In this document: positions 27,076-35,486 of the stretch, piece after piece | Layout: every line of letters starts with the position of its first letter | Numbering within the stretch: position 1 is the stretch's first letter | Origin: Pseudomonas sp. ERMR1:02 | GTDB lineage: Bacteria > Pseudomonadota > Gammaproteobacteria > Pseudomonadales > Pseudomonadaceae | Length of the DNA: 64,000 bases | Direction: 5' to 3' | Assembly (NCBI RefSeq): GCF_002277815.1 | Contig: NZ_NKJI01000001.1 | Coordinates: 365,501-429,500 of the forward strand | Program-made: the position numbers and the translations under genes | Notes under the pieces: model-generated | What the model was told of the DNA's origin: nothing | The model's input: the letters and a program-made list of their open reading frames with translations, nothing else | Databases searched by the model: none

Positions 27076-28436
27076 ATGAACAAGTCCACCTTGGCCCTGG
27101 CTGTGGCCGTAGGGTTTTGGCGCAGCAAGCAAGCGCCGCCGGTTTCATCGAAGACAGCAAGGCTACTTTGGGGCTGCGCAACTTCTACATCAACACCGAC
27201 TACCGTGACGGCGCTGCTCAGCCGAACAAGAACGAAGAATGGGGCCAAGGCTTCGACCTGCGTTTCATTTCCGGCTACACCCAAGGCACTGTCGGCTTCG
27301 GTATCGATGCGATCGGCCTGTTGGGCGTGAAGCTGGATTCGGGCGGCGGCACTAATGGCAACGTTAACGCCAATGGCACCCCTGGTAACGCTTATGGCGG
27401 CACTGTGTTCCCGAGCAAGTCCAACGGCGAAGCGGTTGATAACTTCTCCAGCCTGGGCCTGACTGCTAAAGCCAAGATATCCCAGACTGAACTGAAACTG
27501 GGTACCTTGCAGCCAAAACTGCCGGTGATCGTGACCAACGACGGTCGTCTGCTGCCACAAACCTTCCAGGGTGGCCAGATCACTTCGGGCGAGATCAAGG
27601 ACCTTACACTGGTCGGTGGTCAGATCGAGCACGCCAAAGGTCGTAACTCCAGCAACAACGAAGAGTTGTCGATCGCTGGTGCCAACGGTCGCACTGCGGC
27701 TGGCCGCGACAGCAACAAATTCTATTACGGTGGCGGTGACTACAAAATCACCAAAGACCTGACTGCGCAGTACTACTACGGCAACCTGGAAGATTTCTAC
27801 AAGCAGCACTTCCTGGGCCTGGTTCACAACTGGGCAATCGGCCCGGGCGTTCTGAAATCCGACCTGCGCTACTTCAACAGCCGGGATGACGGTGCCAACG
27901 GTCACGACGCCAACTTCTTCACTTCTGGCAACTACAATGCGCCAAACGGTAAAGGCAAGGTCGACAACAACCTGTACAGCGGCCTGTTCCTGTACACCGT
28001 TGAAGGTCACACTTTCGGTGGCGGTTACCAGGTCAGCAACGGCAGCAGCGACTTCCCTTGGCTGAACCAGGGTGACGGCTCGTCGGCTTACATCATCACC
28101 GACTCGCAAATCCAGAAGTTCGCCCGTGCTGGCGAGAAAACCTGGCAAGCACGCTACTCGTTCGACTTCGCCAAGGTCGGCGTACCTGGCCTGACGGCGG
28201 GCGTGGTTTACCTGCATGGCGATGATATCGATACCGTCAACGCTCGCGGTAGCGAAGCGGCTAACGGCGCTTCCGAGTGGGAACGCGACCTGACCGTAGG
28301 TTACGTCGTGCAATCGGGCGCGCTGAAGAACCTCGGCGTGAGCTGGAAAAACGCCACATGGCGTACCGACCTGCCGAGCACTCGCTCCCAGGACGAAAAC
28401 CGCCTGATCGTCAGCTACTCGATCCCGCTGTTGTAA
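27076..28436 (+). pseudogene. OprD family porin, second copy, apparent frameshift in the signal peptide
   Basis: The ATG at 27076 (AGGAG upstream) opens MNKSTLALAVAVG as in the first copy, then shifts frame at the G run 27112-27114; one extra G restores VLAQQASAAGFIEDSK and a full 453-aa porin. The downstream frame is intact to the stop: GFDLRFISGYTQGTVGFG, NDGRLLPQTFQGG, YYGNLEDFYKQHFLGLVH. As sequenced, translation would end early unless an internal GTG/ATG is used, which would lack a signal peptide. Sequencing error is likely. Paralogue of the preceding gene. Confidence 0.88.
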
Positions 28437-28440
28437 TAGC

Positions 28441-28531
28441 GTGTAGGAGCGAGCTTGCTCGCGAAAGCGGTGTGCCATTCAGCAAATTTGTGGCTGACAC
28501 GACGCCTTCGCGAGCAGGCTCGCTCCTACAG
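28441..28531. repeat. REPIN after second porin
   Basis: GTGTAGGAGCGAGCTTGCTC is mirrored by CGAGCAGGCTCGCTCCTACA. Confidence 0.9.
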
Positions 28532-28545
28532 TGAGCATCCGACGC

Positions 28546-28583
28546 AAAAAGCCCCGCCCGGCATCTCGCCGGGCGGGGCTTTT
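28546..28583. terminator. Strong bidirectional terminator
   Basis: AAAAAGCCCCGCCCGGC faces GCCGGGCGGGGCTTTT around a short ATCTC loop: about 13 GC-rich pairs flanked by A and T tracts. Confidence 0.9.
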
Positions 28584-28735
28584 GCGTTTTCAAGCCGGGT
28601 TCACCCCCGTAAATCCGCCTTGAAATTTCCCTCTTTTGCAGCAACTCAAAGGCCTTCTCGAACCTTGTTGCCGATGTTCGGCGGGATGGATAAGCGCGTC
28701 CAGTGAACAGATGTTTAATATTTCCTTTAGATCTA

Positions 28736-28753
28736 AATAAATCGATATTTATT
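28736..28753. promoter_or_regulatory. AT-rich palindrome upstream of lsfA
   Basis: AATAAAT-CGAT-ATTTATT, 7-bp arms with a 4-bp spacer, 65 bp before the lsfA start. Similar in design to the palindrome before ssuE at 29671. Confidence 0.4.
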
Positions 28754-28817
28754 CTTTTTAATGGATAAAAAACACAGGCACAGTTGAGCTCAACCAGCAC
28801 TCACCAGGAGCTACACC

Positions 28818-29456
28818 ATGAGCATCAGACTGGGCGACATTGCCCCCGACTTCGAACAGGATTCCAGCGCCGGTACCATCCGTTTCCACCAATGGTTGGG
28901 CGATAGCTGGGGCGTGCTGTTTTCCCACCCGGCTGACTTCACCCCGGTGTGCACCACCGAGCTCGGCTTCACGGCCAGGTTAAAAGATGAATTCGCCAAG
29001 CGTGGGGTCAAGGCTATTGCGCTGTCAGTCGACCCGGTGGATTCGCACCACAGGTGGATCGAAGACATCAACGAAACCCAGAATACCGTCGTCAACTTCC
29101 CGATCCTCGACGACGCTGATCGCAAGGTCTCGGACCTTTACGATCTGATTCATCCCAATGCCAACGACACCCTGACCGTGCGTTCGCTCTTCGTCATCGA
29201 CCCGAACAAAAAGGTGCGACTGACCATTACCTACCCGGCCAGCACGGGCCGCAACTTCAATGAAATCTTGCGGGTGATCGACTCGCTGCAGCTCACCGAC
29301 AACTACAAGGTAGCCACCCCGGCCAACTGGCAGGACGGTGACGAAGTGGTGATCGTGCCGTCGCTCAAGGATGAAGAGGAAATCAAACAGCGCTTTCCGA
29401 AGGGCTATCGGGCCGTTAAACCTTACCTGCGCCTGACGCCGCAGCCAAATCGTTAA
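28818..29456 (+). CDS. lsfA: 1-Cys peroxiredoxin LsfA
   Basis: A 212-aa Prx6-type peroxiredoxin that reduces peroxides through a single catalytic cysteine. The active site is SHPADFTPVCTTELGF with C45. The C-terminal half (SLQLTDNYKVATPANWQ, KGYRAVKPYLRLT) is the Prx6-type extension, and no resolving Cys pattern is seen. LsfA was named as a sulfate-starvation-induced protein in Pseudomonas; its place between the porins and ssu genes agrees. A good AGGAG site precedes the ATG. Confidence 0.95.
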   Translation: MSIRLGDIAPDFEQDSSAGTIRFHQWLGDSWGVLFSHPADFTPVCTTELGFTARLKDEFAKRGVKAIALSVDPVDSHHRWIEDINETQNTVVNFPILDDADRKVSDLYDLIHPNANDTLTVRSLFVIDPNKKVRLTITYPASTGRNFNEILRVIDSLQLTDNYKVATPANWQDGDEVVIVPSLKDEEEIKQRFPKGYRAVKPYLRLTPQPNR

Positions 29457-29466
29457 CGCGCCCAAC

Positions 29467-29556
29467 CTGTAGGAGCGAGGCTTGCCCGCGAAGGCGTCCT
29501 TGGCGACACCCTAGAAACCGAGTCGTACTCTTCGCGGGCAAGCCTCGCTCCTACAA
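29467..29556. repeat. REPIN, GCCCGCGA type, after lsfA
   Basis: CTGTAGGAGCGAGGCTTGCC is mirrored by GGCAAGCCTCGCTCCTACA. Confidence 0.9.
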
Positions 29557-29589
29557 AGGGTGTAGACATTCACCAAGCAGGGGATTTCA

Positions 29590-29613
29590 GGCCGTTTCGA
29601 CGGCCTTTTTTTT
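29590..29613 (+). terminator. Terminator after lsfA
   Basis: GGCCGT-TTCG-ACGGCC followed by eight T: a UUCG-capped hairpin with a T tail. Confidence 0.85.
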
Positions 29614-29670
29614 CGACTGGAGCAAATGTAATGACATATCTCCTAAACGCATAAACAAATGAATAAATAT

Positions 29671-29690
29671 GATTTATAGATATATAAATC
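29671..29690. promoter_or_regulatory. AT-rich palindrome upstream of ssuE
   Basis: GATTTATA-GATA-TATAAATC is a perfect 8-bp inverted repeat with a 4-bp spacer, 74 bp before ssuE. A candidate operator for the ssu operon. Confidence 0.4.
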
Positions 29691-29763
29691 ACCTGTTAAG
29701 GTCATGCCATCGAAGCGAGATCGCAAACCGCGAATCGCCCACACCGTTCAAGGAATCATCTGA

Positions 29764-30355
29764 ATGCTGGTCGTCTCACTCGGTGGCAGCCCCAGCCAAC
29801 GCTCCCGTTCCGGGGTGTTGCTGGAGCGCTCCCAACGTTGGTTGCAAGGGCAGGGCGTGGAAGTGGTGAGTTATCAGGTGCGGGACTTCCCTGCCGAAGA
29901 CTTGCTGCATGCACGGTTCGACAGCCCCAAGGTGATCAACTTGCTGCAACAGATTGAAAACGCCGATGGCCTGGTGATTGCTACCCCGGTCTACAAGCAT
30001 CGTTCTCCGGCGCACTGAAAACCGTGCTGGACCTGCTGCCCGAGCGCGCTTTGGCCCATAAAGTGGTTTTGCCGATGGCAACCGGGGGCAGCATCGCCCA
30101 CATGCTGGCGGTGGATTACGCGCTAAAACCGGTTTTGTCAGCGTTGAAAGCCCAGGAAATGCTCCACGGGATTTTTGCCGTGGACAGCCAGATCGCTTAC
30201 GGCGAAGGCAGCGCCCAGGCGCAGTTGGCGCCGGAGCTGGAACAAAGACTGAATGAATCGCTGGAGCTGTTTTCAGCGCGATGGCGCGACGGCCCAAGCC
30301 GATCGATCCGCAACTGTTGAATGATCGTTTGTTGAGTGCTCGCTGGAGCATTTAA
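29764..30355 (+). pseudogene. ssuE: NAD(P)H-dependent FMN reductase SsuE, two apparent frameshifts
   Basis: SsuE supplies reduced FMN to SsuD. The first frame ([20 protein letters not shown]... with the flavodoxin-like VIATPVYK) stops early because a G is missing near 29997; a second single-base loss in the T run 30271-30274 truncates the C-terminus. Restoring both gives a continuous 197-aa protein ([19 protein letters not shown] ... and a C-terminus ending LLSARWSI). Codons on both sides are undegraded. ssuA follows by about 100 bp. Confidence 0.88.
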
Positions 30356-30457
30356 GCACCACCCAAGACCTATCTGAAAATTGAAGTACTGGCCTTACTC
30401 GCCCGCTAACGGGCAAGCAGGTGCAGCCAAAAACCCAACTGCAAAAAGGAGAGCGCC

Positions 30458-31423
30458 ATGCGCCCTGTCATTTTGCGTCGTGGTCTGGTCGCTCTGTTTG
30501 CTGCGGCTGTAACCTTCGGCGCCATTACTCAAGCTCAGGCCGAGACTCTGCGAATCGGCTATCAAAAATACGGCACCCTGGTGCTGCTCAAAGCCAAAGG
30601 CACTCTGGAAAAACGCCTCGCCGCCCAAGGCGTGGACGTGCAATGGACTGAATTCCCCGGCGGCCCGCAACTGCTCGAAGGCCTGAACGTCGGCTCCATC
30701 GACTTCGGCGTGACTGGCGAAACACCGCCAGTGTTCGCTCAAGCGGCGGGCGCTGATCTGCTCTACGTCGCCTACGAACCACCAGCTCCCCACAGCGAAG
30801 CGATCCTGGTGCCGAAGGACTCGGCGATCAAATCGGTGGCGGACCTCAAGGGCAAGAAAGTCGTCCTGAACAAAGGCTCCAACGTGCACTACCTGCTGGT
30901 TCGGGCACTGGAAGACGCCGGCCTCAAATACACCGATATCCAGACCGTATTCCTGCCGCCGGCAGACGCCCGCGCCGCATTCGAGCGTGGCAGCGTCGAC
31001 GCCTGGGTCATCTGGGACCCGTACCAGGCTGCTGCCGAACAACAGCTGCAAGCGCGCACCCTGCGCGATGGTCAGGGCATTGTCGACAACCATCAGTTCT
31101 ATCTGGCGACCAAGCCTTACGCACAAAAGAATCCAGAGGTGATCAAGACCCTCGTGGAAGAAGTGCGCGCGGTCGGTGAGTGGTCCAAAGCCAATCCTGA
31201 AGACGTGACCAAACAGGTCTCGCCACTGCTCGGCCTGCCGGCGGACATCACCCTGACCTCGGTGAAACGCCAGGGCTACGGTGCGTTGTTCCTGACCCCG
31301 GAAGTCGTCGCCGCGCAGCAGAAAATCGCTGACAGCTTTTACCAGCTCAAGCTGATTCCAAAGCAGCTGAGCATTAAAGACGTGATCTGGACGCCACCGG
31401 CGGCCGTTGCCAAAGCTCAGTAG
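30458..31423 (+). CDS. ssuA: Aliphatic sulfonate ABC transporter, binding protein
   Basis: A 321-aa periplasmic protein with a signal peptide (cleavage after QAQA). The mature part [59 protein letters not shown] and [16 protein letters not shown] are SsuA hallmarks. It delivers alkanesulfonates to SsuBC. An AAAGGAG site lies 8 bp upstream. ssuD follows after 38 bp. Confidence 0.96.
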   Translation: MRPVILRRGLVALFAAAVTFGAITQAQAETLRIGYQKYGTLVLLKAKGTLEKRLAAQGVDVQWTEFPGGPQLLEGLNVGSIDFGVTGETPPVFAQAAGADLLYVAYEPPAPHSEAILVPKDSAIKSVADLKGKKVVLNKGSNVHYLLVRALEDAGLKYTDIQTVFLPPADARAAFERGSVDAWVIWDPYQAAAEQQLQARTLRDGQGIVDNHQFYLATKPYAQKNPEVIKTLVEEVRAVGEWSKANPEDVTKQVSPLLGLPADITLTSVKRQGYGALFLTPEVVAAQQKIADSFYQLKLIPKQLSIKDVIWTPPAAVAKAQ

Positions 31424-31461
31424 CCAAAGCCCAAACTCGATTCCCCAAGGAGACCACTCCA

Positions 31462-32610
31462 ATGAGCCTCAATATCTTCTGGTTCCTGCCTACCCACGGC
31501 GACGGCCATTACCTTGGCACCGCCGAAGGCGCTCGCGCCGTCGACCACGGTTACCTGCAACAAGTCGCGCAAGCGGCGGATCGCCTGGGCTTCGGCGGGG
31601 TACTGATCCCCACCGGTCGCTCCTGCGAAGACTCGTGGCTGGTAGCAGCATCGCTGATTCCAGTGACCCAGCGTCTGAAGTTTCTTGTCGCCCTGCGCCC
31701 CGGGATCATTTCCCCGACGGTAGCGGCGCGTCAGGCAGCCACCCTGGATCGCTTGTCCGGCGGGCGTGCGTTGTTCAACCTGGTAACAGGCGGTGATCCG
31801 GAAGAATTGGCCGGCGACGGTTTGTTCCTGACCCACGAGGAGCGCTATCAGGCCTCGGTGGAATTCACCCGTATCTGGCGTCGGGTGCTGGAAGGCGAAA
31901 CCGTCGATTACGACGGTCAGCACATCAGCGTTAAGGGTGCCAAATTGCTCTATCCGCCGATCCAGCAGCCACGTCCGCCGCTGTACTTCGGCGGCTCCTC
32001 GGAAGCCGCGCAGGACCTGGCGGCAGAACAAGTGGAGATGGTCCTCACCTGGGGCGAGCCACCGGCCGCCGTTGCCGAGAAGATCGAACAGGTTCGAGCC
32101 AAAGCCGCCAAGCTCGGTCGCACCGTGCGCTTCGGTATTCGTCTGCATGTGATCGTCCGTGAAACCAACGCTGAAGCCTGGCAAGCGGCGGATCGCCTGA
32201 TCTCGCATCTGGATAACGACACCATCGCTCGCGCCCAGGCTTCGCTGGCGCGCTTCGACTCGGTAGGCCAGCAGCGCATGGCTGCGCTGCATGGCGGCAA
32301 TCGCGACAACCTGGAAGTCAGCCCTAACCTGTGGGCCGGTGTCGGCCTGGTGCGTGGCGGTGCCGGTACGGCGCTGGTGGGCGATGGTCCAACCGTAGCC
32401 GCCCGTGTGAAGGAATACGCGGACCTGGGCATCGACACCTTCATCTTCTCCGGTTATCCACACCTGGAAGAGTCGTATCGCGTCGCAGAGTTGTTGTTCC
32501 CGCACCTCGATATCGAGCGTCCGGAACTGCCGAAAAGCGCCGGTTACGTCAGCCCGTTCGGCGAGATGGTCGCCAACGACATTCTTCCCAAAGCCGCGTC
32601 GCAGAGCTGA
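31462..32610 (+). CDS. ssuD: FMNH2-dependent alkanesulfonate monooxygenase
   Basis: A 382-aa bacterial-luciferase-like enzyme that cleaves alkanesulfonates to aldehyde and sulfite. It starts [20 protein letters not shown] as SsuD proteins do. Conserved blocks include [17 protein letters not shown] with the active-site Cys, [34 protein letters not shown] and the C-terminal [16 protein letters not shown] with the conserved Arg region. It depends on SsuE for FMNH2. Confidence 0.97.
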   Translation: MSLNIFWFLPTHGDGHYLGTAEGARAVDHGYLQQVAQAADRLGFGGVLIPTGRSCEDSWLVAASLIPVTQRLKFLVALRPGIISPTVAARQAATLDRLSGGRALFNLVTGGDPEELAGDGLFLTHEERYQASVEFTRIWRRVLEGETVDYDGQHISVKGAKLLYPPIQQPRPPLYFGGSSEAAQDLAAEQVEMVLTWGEPPAAVAEKIEQVRAKAAKLGRTVRFGIRLHVIVRETNAEAWQAADRLISHLDNDTIARAQASLARFDSVGQQRMAALHGGNRDNLEVSPNLWAGVGLVRGGAGTALVGDGPTVAARVKEYADLGIDTFIFSGYPHLEESYRVAELLFPHLDIERPELPKSAGYVSPFGEMVANDILPKAASQS

Positions 32611-32618
32611 GCGCAGTC

Positions 32619-33401
32619 ATGAAGAAAATCATCCACAGCCTTGCGCCCTGGGCGTTGCCGGTGTTGCTGCTGGCGGTGTGGCAGTTGTCGGTGTCGGCGG
32701 GCTGGTTGTCGACACGGATTCTGCCGGCGCCAATCGCCGTGATCGAAGCCGGTGTCAGCCTGGTACGCAGCGGCGAGATCTGGACGCACCTCGCGATCAG
32801 CGGTTGGCGCGCGGCGCTCGGTTTCGCCATCGGCGGCAGCATCGGCCTGACCTTGGGCTTTATCACCGGCCTGTCGAAATGGGGTGAACGCCTGCTCGAC
32901 AGTTCGGTGCAGATGATCCGTAACGTGCCGCACCTGGCACTGATCCCACTGGTAATCCTGTGGTTCGGCATCGACGAGTCGGCGAAGATTTTCCTGGTGG
33001 CGCTGGGCACGTTGTTCCCGATTTACCTCAACACCTATCACGGCATCCGCAACGTTGACCCGGCGCTGGTGGAGATGTCCCGCAGCTACGGTTTGTCCGG
33101 TTTCAGCCTGTTCCGCCAAGTGATTCTGCCGGGTGCGCTGCCATCGATTCTGGTCGGCGTGCGCTTCGCCCTGGGCTTTATGTGGCTGACGCTGATTGTC
33201 GCGGAAACCATTTCCGCCAGTTCCGGCATCGGCTATCTGGCGATGAACGCCCGGGAGTTCTTGCAGACCGATGTGGTGGTGCTGGCGATTCTGCTGTACG
33301 CGGTGCTCGGCAAACTGGCCGACCTCGCGGCCCGTGGTCTTGAACGTGTCTGGCTGCGCTGGCATCCGGCTTATCAGGTCGTCAAAGGAGGTGCTGCATG
33401 A
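32619..33401 (+). CDS. ssuC: Aliphatic sulfonate ABC transporter permease
   Basis: A 260-aa inner-membrane protein with about six membrane segments. The EAA loop that docks the ATPase is [20 protein letters not shown] near residue 155, followed by [18 protein letters not shown]. The start [18 protein letters not shown] lies 8 bp after ssuD. Its stop overlaps the ssuB start by 4 bp. Confidence 0.95.
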   Translation: MKKIIHSLAPWALPVLLLAVWQLSVSAGWLSTRILPAPIAVIEAGVSLVRSGEIWTHLAISGWRAALGFAIGGSIGLTLGFITGLSKWGERLLDSSVQMIRNVPHLALIPLVILWFGIDESAKIFLVALGTLFPIYLNTYHGIRNVDPALVEMSRSYGLSGFSLFRQVILPGALPSILVGVRFALGFMWLTLIVAETISASSGIGYLAMNAREFLQTDVVVLAILLYAVLGKLADLAARGLERVWLRWHPAYQVVKGGAA

Positions 33402-34204
33402 CTGCTCAACAACCTCCACGCCTGCTGCGCGGGATTCCGCTGGCGGTGCGCAAGCTGCAAAAAACCTTTGGCTCACGGCAGGTGCTGCGCGAGATCGATC
33501 TGCACATTCCGGCCGGTCAGTTTGTCGCCGTGGTCGGTCGTAGTGGCTGCGGTAAAAGCACGCTGCTGCGCTTGCTCGCCGGACTCGACCAGCCTACGGG
33601 CGGTGAGTTGCTGGCCGGTTCAGCGCCGCTGAGTGAGGCGCGGGAAGACACCCGGTTGATGTTTCAGGAAGCGCGGCTGCTGCCATGGAAAAAGATCATC
33701 GATAACGTCGGCCTGGGGCTCAAGGGCAACTGGCGACCGCGAGCACTGCAAGCTCTGGAAGAAGTCGGCCTGGCAGATCGCGCCAACGAGTGGCCGGCGG
33801 CGTTGTCCGGTGGGCAAAAGCAGCGTGTAGCACTGGCTCGTGCGCTGATCCATGAACCACGCCTGCTGTTGCTCGACGAGCCCTTGGGCGCTCTCGATGC
33901 GCTGACCCGCATCGAAATGCAGCAACTGATCGAACGGCTCTGGCAGCAGCACGGCTTTACGGTGTTGCTGGTGACCCACGACGTCAGTGAAGCGGTGGCG
34001 ATTGCCGATCGGGTGATTTTGATCGAAGACGGCGAAGTCGGCCTCGACCTGCACGTGGAACTGCCGCGCCCTCGGGTTCGCGGCTCCCATCGGCTGGCAG
34101 CACTGGAAACCGAAGTCCTCAATCGCGTGCTCTCGCTGCCCGGCCAACCACCGGAACCGGAACCTGTTTCACCCTTGCCTACGCAGTTGCGTTGGGCTCA
34201 ATAA
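33398..34204 (+). CDS. ssuB: Aliphatic sulfonate ABC transporter ATPase
   Basis: A 268-aa ABC ATPase. Walker [17 protein letters not shown] near 50, Q loop [11 protein letters not shown], signature [15 protein letters not shown] near 140, Walker [15 protein letters not shown] and the switch histidine in [11 protein letters not shown]. The RLLPWKK segment is typical of the SsuB/TauB branch. It couples ATP hydrolysis to SsuC and might also serve the orphan TauA, although that is speculation. Confidence 0.96.
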   Translation: MTAQQPPRLLRGIPLAVRKLQKTFGSRQVLREIDLHIPAGQFVAVVGRSGCGKSTLLRLLAGLDQPTGGELLAGSAPLSEAREDTRLMFQEARLLPWKKIIDNVGLGLKGNWRPRALQALEEVGLADRANEWPAALSGGQKQRVALARALIHEPRLLLLDEPLGALDALTRIEMQQLIERLWQQHGFTVLLVTHDVSEAVAIADRVILIEDGEVGLDLHVELPRPRVRGSHRLAALETEVLNRVLSLPGQPPEPEPVSPLPTQLRWAQ

Positions 34205-34237
34205 CTCAAGCCTTATCCAACGACAGGAATCATCATC

Positions 34238-34453
34238 ATGACTATCAAGGCCATCAACGTTCGCAATCAGTTCAAAGGCTCCATCAAGGAAATCGTTCTC
34301 GGAGACGTGTTGTCGGAAATCGACGTACAGACCGCTTCCGGCATAGTCACCTCCGTGATCACCACCCGCTCGGTGAAAGAGCTGGAATTGGCCGTGGGCA
34401 GTGAAGTGATCGCGTTCGTGAAATCCACCGAGGTGTCGATCGCCAAGTTGTAA
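34238..34453 (+). CDS. ssuF: TOBE-domain molybdopterin-binding protein SsuF
   Basis: A 71-aa single TOBE (Mop) domain: MTIKAINVRNQFKGSIKEIV, then VTSVITTRSVKELELAVGSEV and AFVKSTEVSIAKL. SsuF is required with the ssu operon for sulfonate-ester use in P. putida; it binds oxyanions such as molybdate. It closes the ssuEADCBF operon 33 bp after ssuB. Confidence 0.95.
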   Translation: MTIKAINVRNQFKGSIKEIVLGDVLSEIDVQTASGIVTSVITTRSVKELELAVGSEVIAFVKSTEVSIAKL

Positions 34454-34469
34454 GCGCTGGTTGTGCGCT

Positions 34470-34571
34470 GATCGTTCCCACGCTCCGCGTGGGAATGCCT
34501 CTAGGGACGCTCCGCGTCCAGTGACGCGGAGCGTCACGGGCTGCATTCCCACGCAGAGCGTGGGAACGATC
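34470..34571. repeat. Dispersed inverted repeat, GATCGTTCCCACGC family (copy 2)
   Basis: A 102-bp element with the same ends as copy 1 and a nested ACGCTCCGCGT...ACGCGGAGCGT centre. Its last two bases are part of the stop codon of the convergent TetR gene, so it could terminate both ssuF and tetR messages. Confidence 0.9.
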
Positions 34572-35205
34572 AGAGTGCGGGGCGCTTCGGCAGGTAGGGC
34601 GGCAGATACAACCCCAGATACGCATCAAACACCCGCATCCCTTCCTCCGCCATACGCGGCGTGATCTGCCCATGTTGCTGCACCGAGCGCGCATACACCC
34701 GATCACCCAGTTCCATGGCCAGCGCAAACACATCGACATCATTTGGCAGTGTCGGCAGCTCGAAGTGGTGGTCGAACAGTTTGTGCATCAGGTCGCCCAG
34801 TTCGATGTCGTGCTGGCGGTCGGCCTGGGTGACTTCGGTCAGACCGTGCTGGGCGAGGATCAACTGGCGGGCGGCGGCGTCTTCGCTGTAGATCGCCAGC
34901 ATGCGCTGTTCCACCAGTCGCGACAGATCGCGCCAGCCGTTGAGGGCCTGGTGGTCTATGGGGGCTTGCAGGCAGGCGCGGAAGGCGGCGTGGACATCGG
35001 CTGTCAGCGCTTCGAGCAGGGCCGGCACGCTGGCGAAGAAGTGGTAGACGGAGGAGGGCGGGATTTCCGCGCGTTCGGCGACGCTGTAGATCGACAGACT
35101 GGCCACGCCTTCGGCCGCCAGCAGCGTGCGCGCCGCATCGAGAATCGAGTCGATCCGGGCCTGGCTGCGTGCGCGGGGTTTGCGGGGGGTGGCGGTGCGC
35201 GTCAT
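34570..35205 (-). CDS. TetR family transcriptional regulator
   Basis: A 211-aa regulator. The N-terminal HTH reads ARIDSILDAARTLLAAEGVASLSI then YSVAERAEIPPSSVYHFFAS, the TetR pattern; the C-terminal helical domain is specific. The start MTRTATPRKPRARS has GCAGGAG 7 bp upstream and is preferred to the longer frame. It is convergent with ssuF. The target is unknown; location suggests the sulfur genes, but could be coincidental. Confidence 0.9.
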   Translation of the reverse strand: MTRTATPRKPRARSQARIDSILDAARTLLAAEGVASLSIYSVAERAEIPPSSVYHFFASVPALLEALTADVHAAFRACLQAPIDHQALNGWRDLSRLVEQRMLAIYSEDAAARQLILAQHGLTEVTQADRQHDIELGDLMHKLFDHHFELPTLPNDVDVFALAMELGDRVYARSVQQHGQITPRMAEEGMRVFDAYLGLYLPPYLPKRPAL

Positions 35206-35280
35206 TGGAGTCTCCTGCGGGGCAGCGGGCATTGTACGAGCAGGGTTTGATGTTGTCTTGTCGACCGCCATCTCGGGCTA

Positions 35281-35361
35281 GCCTTGCTCCTACAGAACAT
35301 GCGCGAACACAAATATCTCGTTCGACGCGATCCTTTTAGGAGCAAGGCTTGCCTGCGATCC
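35281..35361. repeat. Degenerate REP pair
   Basis: CCTTGCTCCTACAG near 35282-35295 and AGGAGCAAGGCTTGCCTGCG near 35338-35357 are inverted REP-like halves that have diverged from the other copies. Confidence 0.6.
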
Positions 35362-35373
35362 GCCGAAGGCGGC

Positions 35374-35436
35374 CATAAAAAACGCCGCAAGCTATGCAGC
35401 CGGCGGCGTTCTTCTTTACTGCAACCGTTTAAACGG
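35374..35436. repeat. Direct repeat A of the accessory segment (terminator plus gene-end fragment)
   Basis: These 63 bp match 37501-37563 at 56 of 63 positions without gaps. The matching copy spans the spuI stop codon and terminator. Here the minus-strand reads GTT-TAA at the corresponding place, preceded by unrelated sequence, so this is the end of a lost or displaced gene. The two copies are 2127 bp apart and bracket the HESIH gene. Confidence 0.8.
35377..35408 (-). terminator. Terminator in direct repeat A
   Basis: On the minus strand GCCGCCGGCT-GCAT-AGCTTGCGGC precedes GTTTTTT: a stem-loop with a T tail, correctly placed to end the HESIH gene. Confidence 0.7.
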
Positions 35437-35486
35437 CAGAACCACGATGACCCACTTCGTTCACCGCAAGACGCGTTCGACTGGCT

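Larger units (their letters stand above)
28437..28817. other. Intergenic region upstream of lsfA
   Basis: The 381 bases contain a REPIN (28441-28531), a strong bidirectional terminator (28546-28583) and an AT-rich segment (about 28705-28775) with a palindrome that is probably the lsfA promoter/operator. No gene is seen. Confidence 0.5.
29457..29763. other. Intergenic region upstream of ssuE
   Basis: These 307 bases contain a REPIN (29467-29556), an lsfA terminator (29590-29613) and an AT-rich promoter region with TCTCCTAAACGCATAAAC and a palindrome at 29671-29690. The CTAAACG stretch also occurs upstream of the oprD/tauA pair (25079-25085). No gene is seen. Confidence 0.5.

Noticed and set aside
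26784..28478. A 564-codon minus-strand frame over the second porin
   Set aside because: Shadow of the porin coding sequence; no motifs or translation signals.
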